Positions 37,515 to 46,817 of a stretch of DNA of 64,000 nucleotides are shown here, piece by piece (the first letter of the stretch is position 1; each line of letters starts with the position of its first letter). Source of the DNA: Paenibacillus lutrae (GTDB taxonomy: Bacteria > Bacillota > Bacilli > Paenibacillales > NBRC-103111); the NCBI RefSeq assembly GCF_009757775.1, contig NZ_RHLK01000004.1:181198-245197 (forward strand). The letters are read 5' to 3'. The translations under genes and the position numbers were made by a program. The notes under the pieces are model-generated. The model ran no database searches and was not told where the DNA came from. It was given only the letters and a program-made list of their open reading frames with translations.

Positions 37515-38120
37515 CTACTTGCCGCTATCCAGAGCCTCTGCGATAACGCCTGCTAACGTAGAAGTCAGCAAAGTAGATACGTTGCTCAGCACAATGACGG
37601 CGGCTTTCTGATCCAGCAGTTTCATATAAGAAGCGGTATAGCCGTTAATGCCGCCGTGATGGAAAGCTAACGCTTGATTACGGGCCGTTCTGGCCAAATG
37701 CCAGCCGTACCGGTAAGGCTGCTGCTCATCGAAGTCAAAAATCTGTGCTGTCCTCCCCCTGGAGAGCAGAACACCTTGATCCAGCGCAGAATCAAGCAGA
37801 TGCAGGTCCTCAGTTGTAGAGACAAGTCCTCCAGCCGAGTAGGCATTGGACATGTCCATGTACGAAGCATTCTGCAGCTCTCCCGGGGGAGTCAACTCAT
37901 AGCCGCTTGCTTTATGAAGCAAGATCGCCCTGGAATCAAGGCCGGTATTCTGCATACCGGCAGGCTGAAAGATTCTGTTGTCTAGGAAATCCTCATACGT
38001 TAAACCACTGACAGTTTCGATGATTTTGCCCAGAATGAGGTAGCCTGAGCCAAAGCCGTGATCGATTTGGTAACGGAGCCTATACGGAATCGGGTGGTGC
38101 GTGTATTTGGAATGTTCCAT
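37515..38120 (-). pseudogene. 5'-truncated serine hydrolase (beta-lactamase family)
   Basis: A 201-residue frame that covers only the C-terminal half of a class C beta-lactamase-like protein: GFGSGYLILGKIIETVSG (equivalent to the YxN region), NAYSAGGLVSTTEDL and FHHGGINGYTAS (third motif). The SxxK half that bears the nucleophile is missing; the frame is open only about 13 codons upstream and then meets the end of the next gene. Without the nucleophile it cannot act as hydrolase. It has no ribosome site. An intact member of this family is present at 58960. Confidence 0.75.
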
Positions 38121-38161
38121 TCCCTGCTTTACTTTACTATACCAAGGAAACCCCCGGTCTT

Positions 38162-38668
38162 CTACTTCAAGCTGGCTTTCATCTCTTTCACAAGCTCAAC
38201 GACCGCTTGATCCGGCTCCGTTCTATAATAAATGATGCCCTGCTTGTTGAATTCGAGAGCCCACCACAACCAGTGAAGGCTGGACTTATTGCGGATCTCC
38301 GACTTGGATTGGGCAATAAAGACCCGGCCTTGCTCATCAACTAACAGGCTTCTGCCCTTGTCCGAATCATAGAAAATCTTTGTAAAGGAGGATGGTTTCA
38401 TATGCTTTAGTATCCGCTCGGGTGTTTTTGACACCCATTTGTCATCGTTCAGGGAGAAAAACTTACTTACCAGAGCCGTCTCTTTCAGATCAGTCTGTTC
38501 CTCCATAAAATATAAAGTCTGCGCATCTCCGAAATCGGCGAACGCCATACGATTGGGAAGCAGTATAGCGGACAGCAAACTTGTAACGAGCAGGTATACC
38601 AAGGCGGCAGATACAAAGATGAGTATTCCTTTTTTGATGTTTAACGCTTGCAGAGCTTTCTTTTCCAA
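38162..38668 (-). CDS. Membrane-anchored protein of unknown function
   Basis: A 168-residue protein starting at TTG at 38668, which has AGGGGG 7 bp upstream. One membrane helix (about residues 14-37) is followed by a soluble domain with a FIAQSKSEIRNKSSLHWLWW stretch and a charged C-terminus. No family could be recognised. It directly precedes, on the same strand, the truncated serine hydrolase, which may once have shared its operon. Confidence 0.65.
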   Translation of the reverse strand: MEKKALQALNIKKGILIFVSAALVYLLVTSLLSAILLPNRMAFADFGDAQTLYFMEEQTDLKETALVSKFFSLNDDKWVSKTPERILKHMKPSSFTKIFYDSDKGRSLLVDEQGRVFIAQSKSEIRNKSSLHWLWWALEFNKQGIIYYRTEPDQAVVELVKEMKASLK

Positions 38669-38844
38669 CCCTTTTCCCCCTAAATTCTTTTCTATTATCG
38701 TATCACATCCGTGGAATATTTTGACTAGAAACTCTATACTAAATGTAGACTTTAGGTGATGTCTCTGCTTATCACGACTGCAATACTTCTCTGGTATATT
38801 CTGATATTAGTGAAAACTGGACATACACGGAAATAAAGAGAAGA

Positions 38845-38876
38845 CTCCAATCACTGTTGTCCCAACATGATTGGAG
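38845..38876. terminator. Hairpin at the end of the lyase remnant
   Basis: CTCCAATCA and TGATTGGAG arms with a 14-nt loop; CCTTTTTTC follows on the plus strand and AGTCTTCTCTTT on the minus strand. Confidence 0.6.
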
Positions 38877-39098
38877 CCTTTTTTCTTGGATTATACTGTT
38901 TTTTCTCAAACGTTAAGCGCCCGATCCTGTTGCACCACTCTTCCGCAAACCATACGAAACCGTCAGGTCCCCGTGCAAGGCCATGTGCTTCAGCATGGTC
39001 TGTAGGGATGGGATACTCCGATATATCCCCGTTCACCGTGATGCGCCCGGTTCCGGAAGCTCATATTCAGTGATTTCACCTGATGCACAAATGTTCCC
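38851..39098 (-). pseudogene. Virginiamycin B lyase-like remnant
   Basis: Reads [20 protein letters not shown] in one frame, stops, and resumes in another as [20 protein letters not shown] and [20 protein letters not shown]. Two blades of the Vgb streptogramin lyase propeller are recognisable (EYPIPT, GPDG-VWF-E). About two thirds of the usual protein is absent. It is a relic, with no drug-inactivating function expected. Confidence 0.7.
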
Positions 39099-39257
39099 AA
39101 CCCTCGGCTGCGTCTAAAGATAGAATGATTCTAGTCATTTTGTATCTTCACCAGGACGTCTCTTATCCATTACAATGCGTTCGCCCTCATGTATAATAAA
39201 AAAAGTCTTACCCCTACACTCCACAATGTGAATATGACGAAGCTCAGGTGATATGAA

Positions 39258-40478
39258 GTGACTGTTCTGTCTATCAAGGATTTAGAAAAATATACGGAGA
39301 ATATGATCGTATTTCCCGCGTTTAGTCTGGAAATCAGCCGGCATGATGTGGTAGCACTATATTCCAGCATGAATGTGCGTCACACGCTGCTTCATATGCT
39401 CCTTGGCAAAATCGCGATCTACAGCGGCGAGATTCATATTAATCAGCAGCAGCTTTCGAAGAATAAAGCGCGGTATTTTGCCCAAATCGGCTTTTCCTTA
39501 TTAGATGACGGGATGTATGAACGGCTGACGGTGAAAGAGAACTTGGTTTTCTTCAAAAAGCTGTATGATTCGCCTCTTCCATTAGAAAAAGTCATGCGGA
39601 CGGTACAGCTGGAAATGAAGACGAAGATCCGGGTGAGCAAGCTCTCCGTATCGGAGAAGAAACGGGTGCAGTATGCCCGGCTGCTTTTTCAGAATCCGGC
39701 TCTGCATGTGTATGAGGAACCGGATCAGAATGTGGACAATGAAACGAAGATGGTTTTTCAGAAAATAGTCAGGAGTCTCAGCGCAAGCGGCAAAAGCATT
39801 CTTGTCCTGACCGGGAACATGGAAACGGCTCTCAGTCTTACAAATAGAGTGTATCGCCTCGATCATAAAGGCCTTCACGCCTTCGATATCGCCGACGACC
39901 AGGATTCAGATGCAGATAAACCGGAAAACAGTGCCCCGGAGGAAGAACAAGGAGTTCTCACACAAGGAAGAGTAGAGCAGGAAGTCTCAGCGGCTTCTAA
40001 GAAACCCGCGGAGGTAACGAGTACGGAGACGACGCATCCGGCAGGGCCAATTGCCGCCGAACCAGATGAGGCAGCGGTTGCTGCGGAAACTGCAAAGGAT
40101 GAGGATGATGCGGAACCTGAGGTTACTTCGCAGCCCGTCCGGTTCGGCAAAATTCCAACGAAGATGAACGATAAAATCATCTTGTTCGATCCCCCTGAGA
40201 TTGACTACATCGAAAGCAGCGAAGGGCAATCGAATATTTACATCAAGGGCGATGTATATCCGAGTGCGTTCAAAATCAATGAACTGGAGGAGCGGCTGCG
40301 TCCTTATGGATTTTTCCGGTGCCACCGTTCCTATATTGTGAATCTGCAGAAGGTCAAAGAAATTGTGACCTGGACGCGGAACAGTTACAGTCTCATTCTG
40401 GAGGACCAGGCGAAGTCATCGGTACCTCTGTCCAAGACGAAAATGGCCGAACTGAAGGAAATGCTCGGACTCAAATGA
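39258..40478 (+). CDS. Degenerate ABC-ATPase fused to a LytTR DNA-binding domain
   Basis: A 406-residue regulator. Residues 1-215 follow an ABC ATPase, but the Walker A site reads SSMNVRHT without GxxGxGK, the signature is LSVSEKKRVQYARL and Walker B ends in YEEP, so ATP hydrolysis is unlikely. An acidic linker rich in Glu, Ala and Pro covers about 218-295. Residues about 300-400 are LytTR: IDYIESSEGQSNIYI, YGFFRCHRSYIVNL and a basic C-terminal strand. It starts with GTG after AGGTGAT. The next genes are a functional ABC ATPase and permease, so it may compete for or sense that transporter and control its gene. Such fusions are known in Firmicutes. Confidence 0.88.
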   Translation: MTVLSIKDLEKYTENMIVFPAFSLEISRHDVVALYSSMNVRHTLLHMLLGKIAIYSGEIHINQQQLSKNKARYFAQIGFSLLDDGMYERLTVKENLVFFKKLYDSPLPLEKVMRTVQLEMKTKIRVSKLSVSEKKRVQYARLLFQNPALHVYEEPDQNVDNETKMVFQKIVRSLSASGKSILVLTGNMETALSLTNRVYRLDHKGLHAFDIADDQDSDADKPENSAPEEEQGVLTQGRVEQEVSAASKKPAEVTSTETTHPAGPIAAEPDEAAVAAETAKDEDDAEPEVTSQPVRFGKIPTKMNDKIILFDPPEIDYIESSEGQSNIYIKGDVYPSAFKINELEERLRPYGFFRCHRSYIVNLQKVKEIVTWTRNSYSLILEDQAKSSVPLSKTKMAELKEMLGLK

Positions 40479-40698
40479 GGTCTGAATGAATGCCATGCGC
40501 TAAACCGATTAAACTTGAAGAAAATAGAAATTATTCCTCGAATTAGTTGATGGCATGCGATTTTCAGCCTGAAAAATGCTCCACTGGGCCCGAAAACCGC
40601 TTCATCCGCTCATTTCACCACTCCATTCACCTCCAAATACGCTCCATTCAGAGACCCGTATGCTCCTTTCACCGGCATTATAATGCGGGCTCTCCCAG

Positions 40699-40732
40699 GT
40701 TCGTTTAGAGTAAGGGTATCGACAAAACGAAC
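40699..40732. promoter_or_regulatory. Inverted repeat before the ABC transporter genes
   Basis: GTTCGTTT and AAACGAAC, perfect 8-bp arms 18 bp apart, between a TATAAT at 40679 and the GGAGG site at 40742. It is a candidate LytTR target, or a leader hairpin. The -35 position is poor, as in activated promoters. Confidence 0.45.
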
Positions 40733-40754
40733 GAATGAGTGGAGGCAAGCGAGT

Positions 40755-41603
40755 ATGGAAAACATCATCGAAGTCAAATCGCTAGGCAAATTATTTTCAA
40801 ATTCTCCGGCCCTCCGGGACGTATCCTTCCATGTACGGAAGGGGGAAACTTTTGGGTTCCTGGGTCCGAGCGGATCGGGTAAAACCACAACCATTAAAAT
40901 ATTAACGGCACAACTCCATGCGACATCGGGTAGCGCTTGTGTGTTCGGAGTTCCCACTACAAAATTAAAAGAAGAATTGTACCGCAAGAAAATCGGCGTG
41001 CTCACCGATAACAGTTCCCTGTATACCCGCTTGAACATTGAAGACAACTTGAAGCTCTATTGCGACCTGTACGATGTTCCGGTCCGACGGATCGGCGAGG
41101 TGCTGGAGATGGTGAATTTGGCTTCCGAACGGAAGAAAACCGTGGCCAAGCTATCCAAGGGAATGCTGCAGCGGGTGACCCTGGCCCGTGCTTTCCTTCA
41201 TGAACCGGAGCTCTTGTTCCTGGACGAGCCAACCTCGGCGCTGGACCCCGTGAACACCAAGCATGTCTATGAAGGGCTCGCTCGTCTGAAAGCCGGTGGA
41301 ACGACGATCTTCTTAACGACACACGACATGAATGAAGCGGAGACGCTGTGTGACCGGGTCGCTTTTCTGAACAACGGGTCGATTCAACTCATGGATTCCC
41401 CCCGCAACCTGCGTGAGAAATTCGGAGATGCCACACTCACCGTAGAATTAAACGATGGAAGTCGGGTGATCGTGAAGCGCGGGTCGGAAGGCGCCCAGAC
41501 GCTGTACGACTACATGAATACAAACCAGGTTAAATCCGTATATTCGAACAACCCCACATTGGGAGACATCTTTGTAGACATAACCGGGAGGGAACTGGCA
41601 TGA
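40755..41603 (+). CDS. ABC transporter ATPase
   Basis: A 282-residue ATPase of an ABC-2 exporter type. Walker A GPSGSGKTT, signature LSKGMLQRVTLAR, Walker B LLFLDEPTSALDP and the H-loop TTHD are intact. The start at 40755 has a GGAGGC site; an upstream in-frame ATG at 40683 has none. It overlaps the permease gene by 4 bp. Confidence 0.93.
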   Translation: MENIIEVKSLGKLFSNSPALRDVSFHVRKGETFGFLGPSGSGKTTTIKILTAQLHATSGSACVFGVPTTKLKEELYRKKIGVLTDNSSLYTRLNIEDNLKLYCDLYDVPVRRIGEVLEMVNLASERKKTVAKLSKGMLQRVTLARAFLHEPELLFLDEPTSALDPVNTKHVYEGLARLKAGGTTIFLTTHDMNEAETLCDRVAFLNNGSIQLMDSPRNLREKFGDATLTVELNDGSRVIVKRGSEGAQTLYDYMNTNQVKSVYSNNPTLGDIFVDITGRELA

Positions 41604-42310
41604 CATTTTCATGGAAGCGTTCGATGGCTATTTTACAGAAAGATTTTAAGGATATTTCCAAAAATTTGTATGTCTCCACCACGCTGTTCATTCCTCTTCT
41701 CATGGCTGCAATGTACAGCCGGATGGGAATCGAGACGGTTAATTCTTACTTTATGGTGTTTAATATTACGTTTACGCTGGTAGCCACGTTTATCCAGTGC
41801 TCTCTTATTGCAGAGGAAAAAGAAAAGAATACCCTGCGCGGACTCATGCTTTCCCCTGCCAGTACTTTAGACATCATTGGCGGCAAAAGCCTGCTCAGCC
41901 TGATTGGAACCGTCATTATCCTGGCTGCTTCAATGCTGCTGATGGAATACAACCCGGCCAATATTGTGCTCATCTCTCTTGCGCTTCTCTTCTCAGCCGT
42001 GTTCTACATCGGTATGGGCACCCTGCTCGGACTGGTAACCAAGAACGTGATGGAAGCATCCGTCGCTGTTATGCCGATTTTCCTGCTCTTTTCCTTCGGT
42101 TCTCTGATTACCGCTTATACCGAGCAGTACCCGATTCTCAAAATCGCAGAGTACATGCCGAACATCCAACTGGTTGAATTAGCGAATCAGGTGGAATCCG
42201 GCGCAGGTTTGGCAGGTGTGTGGCCGAATCTGGGGGTCATTCTGCTGTGGGCTATCGTTGTTCATATCCTGACCGTCGTGGTGTACAAAAAGCGTATGGT
42301 GGACGAATAG
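41600..42310 (+). CDS. ABC-2 type permease
   Basis: A 236-residue membrane protein with six hydrophobic segments and EEKEKNTLRGLMLSPAS between the second and third, the usual ATPase-contact loop of ABC-2 exporters. ATGA overlap with the ATPase gene means coupled translation. The substrate is unknown; the LytTR-type regulator suggests peptide, antibiotic or Na+ export (inference). Confidence 0.9.
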   Translation: MTFSWKRSMAILQKDFKDISKNLYVSTTLFIPLLMAAMYSRMGIETVNSYFMVFNITFTLVATFIQCSLIAEEKEKNTLRGLMLSPASTLDIIGGKSLLSLIGTVIILAASMLLMEYNPANIVLISLALLFSAVFYIGMGTLLGLVTKNVMEASVAVMPIFLLFSFGSLITAYTEQYPILKIAEYMPNIQLVELANQVESGAGLAGVWPNLGVILLWAIVVHILTVVVYKKRMVDE

Positions 42311-42319
42311 AGCAAACAA

Positions 42320-42358
42320 GCGGGCGCCGGAATTCATCCGGTGCCCGCTTTGTTTTAT
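42320..42358 (+). terminator. Terminator of the ABC transporter operon
   Basis: GCGGGCGCCGG and CCGGTGCCCGC arms followed by TTTGTTTT, 10 bp after the permease stop codon; it overlaps the last bases of the convergent small gene. Confidence 0.88.
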
Positions 42359-42609
42359 TTGGTACGTAGAGCCTTATATAGAAGGATTACGCCCAGTACT
42401 GTCAACACAACCCCGATTATCACTAAAGCGATTAGAGTCTCTATAATGTGCTCACTGGGAATCTCATACTCCCACAAGAATGCCACAAGTCCCGGCTTTC
42501 CTCTCAATGCTTCAGGCTCGCTTATGGAATATAAACGGTGTGCCAAAAAAAGGGAAAGGAGGCCTAGGGGGATGATCAGGAATGAAATGATTATTTTTAA
42601 AAATTTCAT
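42355..42609 (-). CDS. Small two-helix membrane protein
   Basis: An 84-residue protein with hydrophobic segments at about 4-24 and 57-80, separated by a charged loop (YSISEPEALRGKPG). The ATG has a GAGGTAA site 6 bp upstream. No family recognised. It lies 46 bp after the gene at 42656 and may share its transcript. Confidence 0.7.
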   Translation of the reverse strand: MKFLKIIISFLIIPLGLLSLFLAHRLYSISEPEALRGKPGLVAFLWEYEIPSEHIIETLIALVIIGVVLTVLGVILLYKALRTK

Positions 42610-42655
42610 GAATTACCTCATTCTTTTTAGTGAAAGTGCGAGAAATTGAGTTAAT

Positions 42656-43267
42656 TTACTCGGAAAGAGTCATAGTATTATCTTCTAAATTCCAATACTG
42701 GCCTACTGGAAATTTCTTTTTGGGATTACTCTTTATCTTTGGATCGCCGTCCGTATCTGTAAGATAAACAAGTTTTTCTTTATCAATTTTATCCACCATT
42801 CCAGCTTTGATATAACCATTTGCTTCAATGATCCCTTTATATTCACCACCAAAATTTTTGATATAGTCATCAATTAATCTTTTATTAATATATTGAGTAC
42901 CACTAACCTCATGAAGAGCCGTAACTCGAAGATCTTGTCTATCTATAGACCTCGTGTATACATATTTTAGATCCAAGCCATATTTATCCACTAATTTCTG
43001 AATCTCTTGTTCTGTTAATGCTTTCGAGAAAGTAAAGGTTGCCAATATCATTTCATTAGCGTCTGCCTTGTCTTTTAATTTAGCAGTTCTTTCTTTTTTT
43101 TGCTTCATACTCTTTTCAAAACCTTGTTTTGTTTTTTCTACTTGAGCATAATCGGAAACAGGCTCGAACGGCAATTGATCAGCAAAACTACTCTGCGATA
43201 CACTTAGACTGGTAATGGTTAAGGTCAAAGCAATACCGACACTGAAAATTATTTTTGAGGTTTTCAT
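42656..43267 (-). CDS. Secreted protein of unknown function
   Basis: A 203-residue protein with a signal peptide (KIIFSVGIALTLTITSLSV, cleavage near SSFA-D at about residue 29). The mature part is Lys-rich with a helical middle, and contains FTFSKALTEQEIQKLVDKYG, a pattern resembling short inhibitor-like domains. It lies 15 bp after the gene at 43283 with a GGAG site. AT-rich. Confidence 0.7.
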   Translation of the reverse strand: MKTSKIIFSVGIALTLTITSLSVSQSSFADQLPFEPVSDYAQVEKTKQGFEKSMKQKKERTAKLKDKADANEMILATFTFSKALTEQEIQKLVDKYGLDLKYVYTRSIDRQDLRVTALHEVSGTQYINKRLIDDYIKNFGGEYKGIIEANGYIKAGMVDKIDKEKLVYLTDTDGDPKIKSNPKKKFPVGQYWNLEDNTMTLSE

Positions 43268-43282
43268 TTTAAGTCTCCTCTT

Positions 43283-43954
43283 TTAATTATATAAATTCCT
43301 AGAATGCAATAATTGAACTCTAACTGTCTGTAATTCCTTAGAGCCATCATACCAATCATCACTCTCTATTGCATTAAATTCAAAAGTTACCGGCTTATTA
43401 TTATTAACAACTTCATAAAAAGAGGCAAAGGTATATTCTTTGGGCATTGCTGTCATTAAATCAGGCCTAAGTGAAGAAACCTCAGATTCGTCATTATATC
43501 CATTATTTTTATCATCATCCACATCATAATATGGATTCGGTAAGTTACTGATTAAATTAGCTTTTACGGCATTGACTGTAGTATTGTAATCATCCGTTAT
43601 AGAAATGTCCATCCCAGGATAACACCTATCTTTAAAACAATTTATCCCAGGAACGCGGTCGTTATAATAATCATTTATTGCATTTATTTGAGCCTTATTG
43701 TATTTCCAGATTATCATAGGCTTTAAATACCTATATCCCGTACTATCATTCACTTCCTCAACAAACCAAGCTGATCCCGTTTCTGGAGCATAAGATTTAT
43801 CGATATTAGGATCAGTCGGTTTATACCAAGTTGCTGTAGGATAAGTGTACGAAGCCGCAGAAACATTGCTTGTAACAGTATTTAAGCTAATTAAAATAAA
43901 ACTTGAAATGACCACTGATTTCAGTAAGTTTACTTTTCTCAAAAAGTTCAACAT
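43283..43954 (-). CDS. Secreted protein of unknown function
   Basis: A 223-residue protein with a signal peptide (LLKSVVISSFILISLNTV, cleavage near VSA-A). The mature part is rich in Tyr, Asn and Asp; a Cys pair is in INCFKDRCYPGMD. It is the first of two genes with 42656-43267 and shares their AT-rich composition. No homolog family recognised. The start is unclear because AAAGG is directly next to the ATG. Confidence 0.65.
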   Translation of the reverse strand: MLNFLRKVNLLKSVVISSFILISLNTVTSNVSAASYTYPTATWYKPTDPNIDKSYAPETGSAWFVEEVNDSTGYRYLKPMIIWKYNKAQINAINDYYNDRVPGINCFKDRCYPGMDISITDDYNTTVNAVKANLISNLPNPYYDVDDDKNNGYNDESEVSSLRPDLMTAMPKEYTFASFYEVVNNNKPVTFEFNAIESDDWYDGSKELQTVRVQLLHSRNLYN

Positions 43955-44374
43955 CCTTTCTAACGAATTAATACAAGTTATTAAATATATATTAATCCAT
44001 TTATATACTTTTGAACCCTTTTCACTCTCCTTTTCAATAACTCAGACGTAAATTAATGTAAAAGGTTTCAAATTTAAATGGAATCTTTATTATCATTATG
44101 GAATTTCTTGTTTTGTAAATGCGCTGAATTGCGACACCTAAGCAAACAAAAAGATTACTGCTTATACTCCCAGTACCCAATTCTCTTAAATCACGGAGTG
44201 GTGATGTATAAGCAGCATATAAGCGATGGATAGGTTTTATAAAATAAGAACACCTGGGTACCGAATAATCTCCGGCGTCCCGGTTGTTCTCGTTAAATAT
44301 CCATTGATACCAGAATGAGCAGCAAGATGAACAAGCTGGAAGCAAATCGGCTAGATTTGAATAGATATCCCCCT
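43955..44374. other. AT-rich intergenic region
   Basis: About 420 bp with no supported gene. An open frame on the minus strand (44034-44447) runs through it into the next gene but lacks a ribosome site and has no coding character. Confidence 0.55.
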
Positions 44375-44944
44375 TTATCTCGAATACACGAGTGCGCCTC
44401 CCGAACCCAGCACCACAAAATGCCGGCCCGATGGGGAAAACCCGCATTTGACCGGTCCATCCAAGCGCTTAAGGTCAATCATGACCGCATCCTCCAAATA
44501 GCGGTAGCCTTGCCTGAACACGTTATCCAGAACAACGGAAGCTCTCGGCCACCACGGATAAATAACATCGAGCCGCCAGCCGTCATCCGTCCCGAAGATG
44601 CCATCCCCGGCTTCAAATCCAAAAACACCCATTACCAGGCCCGTCAAAGGAACTGTAAATGTTAAATAATCCTTACTCATTCCTGCGTCTGTTAACGAGG
44701 AGTCCCGGTCTCTATGTATCCTCTTTCCCGTAATCGCCTGGGTAATGCTGTACCCGGAGCCGCTGATCAGCACGAGGTTCTCATCCTCATCCCAGCCGCA
44801 TGCGGTAACGCCCGAAGCCGGTACGATGACTTCATAGATCCATGGCTCCGGCGGGACGGTCTGCTGCATATTCTGAGCTTTTCCAAGCAAATCAAGCTCG
44901 AAGGGGGTTCGGATTTCATGGGTGGATTTTTTAAAAAAATTCAT
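44375..44944 (-). CDS. Protein of unknown function
   Basis: A 189-residue protein without signal or membrane segment. It contains SGVTACGWDEDENLVLISGSG and CGFSPSGRHFVVLGSGG, two similar strand-turn-strand patterns that suggest beta-propeller-like repeats (weak inference). The start has an AAGGAG site. It is alone. Confidence 0.6.
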   Translation of the reverse strand: MNFFKKSTHEIRTPFELDLLGKAQNMQQTVPPEPWIYEVIVPASGVTACGWDEDENLVLISGSGYSITQAITGKRIHRDRDSSLTDAGMSKDYLTFTVPLTGLVMGVFGFEAGDGIFGTDDGWRLDVIYPWWPRASVVLDNVFRQGYRYLEDAVMIDLKRLDGPVKCGFSPSGRHFVVLGSGGALVYSR

Positions 44945-45038
44945 AACGGCTCCTTTCGCACTCCATACTCTGCTTTATTCTGCTTGCTGTTCTATACTAG
45001 AGTTTACTATTTCCGGGGACCAGGTGTGAATAGAGAAA

Positions 45039-45060
45039 GGACCCTTCTGCTGAAGGGCCC
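45039..45060 (-). terminator. Terminator of the excalibur gene
   Basis: Minus strand GGGCCCTTC AGCA GAAGGGTCC followed by TTTC, 6 bp after the stop codon. Confidence 0.75.
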
Positions 45061-45065
45061 CTATC

Positions 45066-45329
45066 TTATCGCTCGCAAGCGATCAGATCTTTATCCCGAT
45101 CACTCTTCTTATTAGCGTCATAAAGTTCCTGTGAAACGTAAGGCTTGTACTTGGTTTTACCGCCTTTGTTCTTGACGGAAGCCGAACGGGCTACGCCGCC
45201 TTTGTAATCTTTGTTAAGTTCGGTGCAATTCTTGTACGTCTTGGCCTTTGCTTCTGCGACATTGCCGTAACCTAGAGGAATCCCGATAAATAGTGCTACA
45301 GCCAAGGCTGCTGCGAGCTTTTTCTTCAT
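45066..45329 (-). CDS. Secreted excalibur-domain protein
   Basis: An 87-residue secreted protein. A signal peptide (KKLAAALAVALFIGIPLGYG) ends near residue 28. The mature part is one excalibur calcium-binding domain with YKNCTELNKDYKGGV at its start and DRDKDLIACE, the DxDxDGxxCE-like end, where the Gly is replaced. The two Cys form the usual pair. Role: extracellular, unknown. Start: AAGGGGA site. Confidence 0.88.
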   Translation of the reverse strand: MKKKLAAALAVALFIGIPLGYGNVAEAKAKTYKNCTELNKDYKGGVARSASVKNKGGKTKYKPYVSQELYDANKKSDRDKDLIACER

Positions 45330-45457
45330 TGTATTTATCCCCTTAGACGAAAGTAATTAAGCCCATTCATCATAAACCACCTGTTTATTATTTCCTATAC
45401 TATTCCGGCTTAATTTTTGCTAAAGATTTGATCAACAGATGCCCTTTACTAAAAAGG

Positions 45458-46132
45458 TTACAGCCTCAAATCTTCTAACTCCAGCAAAGTTATCGCCTGC
45501 GGAAATTCTCTTGTGACCGAACACACCGACAGCTTGTAGGGCCCATCCAGTTCATATTGTTTAAAAAAATGCGTTTCTTCCGGTTCGAGTACGATGCTCT
45601 CCCCGTTTTTGCGAAGCGTGAAAGACCCCAGCGGAATAGATAAGCCTTTGCCTACGGCCTTAATGTAGCTTTCTTTCAACGTCCACAAGTCATAGAAATA
45701 GTCCAGCTGCTCCTCTGGCCGAAGCCTTCCCAGATCTTCATTCTCTCCCCTTGAGAAAAACCGCTCCGCAATCCCCCGGTCGATCGGCTTGATCTGCTCC
45801 ACGTCGATTCCAACTTCTACGTCTGCGACCGCCACCGCCACCCACTCGCCGGAATGAGTAACATTGTAGCCGCACTCCTCTGCCGCGCCGGTTAAAAAGG
45901 GCTTGCCGTAGGCATTCGCCGAGAACTGGAGCTCTGCATTAGGCACGTTAAGCTTCCTGCACAGGCTCCACCGGGCCAGTACATCCGCAGCAATCGCCCT
46001 CATCCGGTCTTCGGCACGGACAAAACGCTGCGCTTTCGCTCTCTTTTCCTCCGTTATGCAGCCCGCGAACCGCTCTACTCTCCTGAGTTCATCTTCGTCA
46101 TCCAGCTTCAGTTTGATTGCATAAATATCCAC
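45458..46132 (-). CDS. sfp: 4'-phosphopantetheinyl transferase, Sfp type
   Basis: A 224-residue Sfp-type enzyme that transfers phosphopantetheine from CoA to carrier proteins of nonribosomal peptide or polyketide synthetases. Conserved sequences are VTHSGEWVAVAV, VGIDVEQIKPID (metal-binding Asp) and DLWTLKESYIKAVGKGL (metal-binding Glu and Lys). It starts with GTG after GGAGATC. No synthetase gene is in this window, so the target is elsewhere in the genome. Confidence 0.92.
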   Translation of the reverse strand: MDIYAIKLKLDDEDELRRVERFAGCITEEKRAKAQRFVRAEDRMRAIAADVLARWSLCRKLNVPNAELQFSANAYGKPFLTGAAEECGYNVTHSGEWVAVAVADVEVGIDVEQIKPIDRGIAERFFSRGENEDLGRLRPEEQLDYFYDLWTLKESYIKAVGKGLSIPLGSFTLRKNGESIVLEPEETHFFKQYELDGPYKLSVCSVTREFPQAITLLELEDLRL

Positions 46133-46298
46133 GGCACGATCTCCTGTAAATTTCTCATATTGTTTTGACAGCTGTTAAACTAATAAACACCGTACTATAA
46201 AAGATAGTACTACTGGAAATTTTACTCCCCCGCTAAAATACAAGAGAAGCTTCTTCTCTTCCAGTTCATCTAAGTTAGAAAAGGCAGGTGCAGGCTCT

Positions 46299-46724
46299 AT
46301 GATGCGATTTCTACTTTATATCCTGGTAATCAGCGCAAGTTATTTTCCAGGGAAGCTGCTTGGTACACTAGCCCAACTGCCTTTTCATAAAGAGGTCTTC
46401 AACCACAGGGAGGAGTTCTACGATCCGACGGCTGTCATCTACTTCTTTATTGCCGTCCCCGTCTATATCACGCTGCTCTGTATCCGCAGAATCCTTGACT
46501 TTACTTCAGCAGTTTCCGATGCCCTGACTCTGTCTCTCTTTAGCTTGATTGGCTCCGGTTTGCTGGTCCCCTATTTCATGTACTTCGGTATTTTCTGGGA
46601 CCCGGGTTATTATTTTTCGCCGGATATCCTGCGTTTTCTGCTGTTTTTTACCGGGACGGGTTTGTCCTTTGCTATAGGTTCATGGGCCGCAGAGAAAGTT
46701 TTACACCGTCAATCATCAACGTGA
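46299..46724 (+). CDS. Membrane protein of unknown function
   Basis: A 141-residue protein with four membrane helices. No conserved motif recognised. The ATG follows an AGGCAGG site. It is alone between convergent neighbours. Confidence 0.6.
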   Translation: MMRFLLYILVISASYFPGKLLGTLAQLPFHKEVFNHREEFYDPTAVIYFFIAVPVYITLLCIRRILDFTSAVSDALTLSLFSLIGSGLLVPYFMYFGIFWDPGYYFSPDILRFLLFFTGTGLSFAIGSWAAEKVLHRQSST

Positions 46725-46817
46725 TAAAAGTTCGGATTGCCTGCTATGCGCAGGCAGCATCCGGCACTCCAGCCAGGAAGGGGATCGGCAGCTCCTGCTC
46801 CCGCACCTTCATGTATC

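Noticed and set aside
44034-44447. 137-codon frame on the minus strand
   Set aside because: Overlaps the gene at 44375 in another frame and has no start signal.
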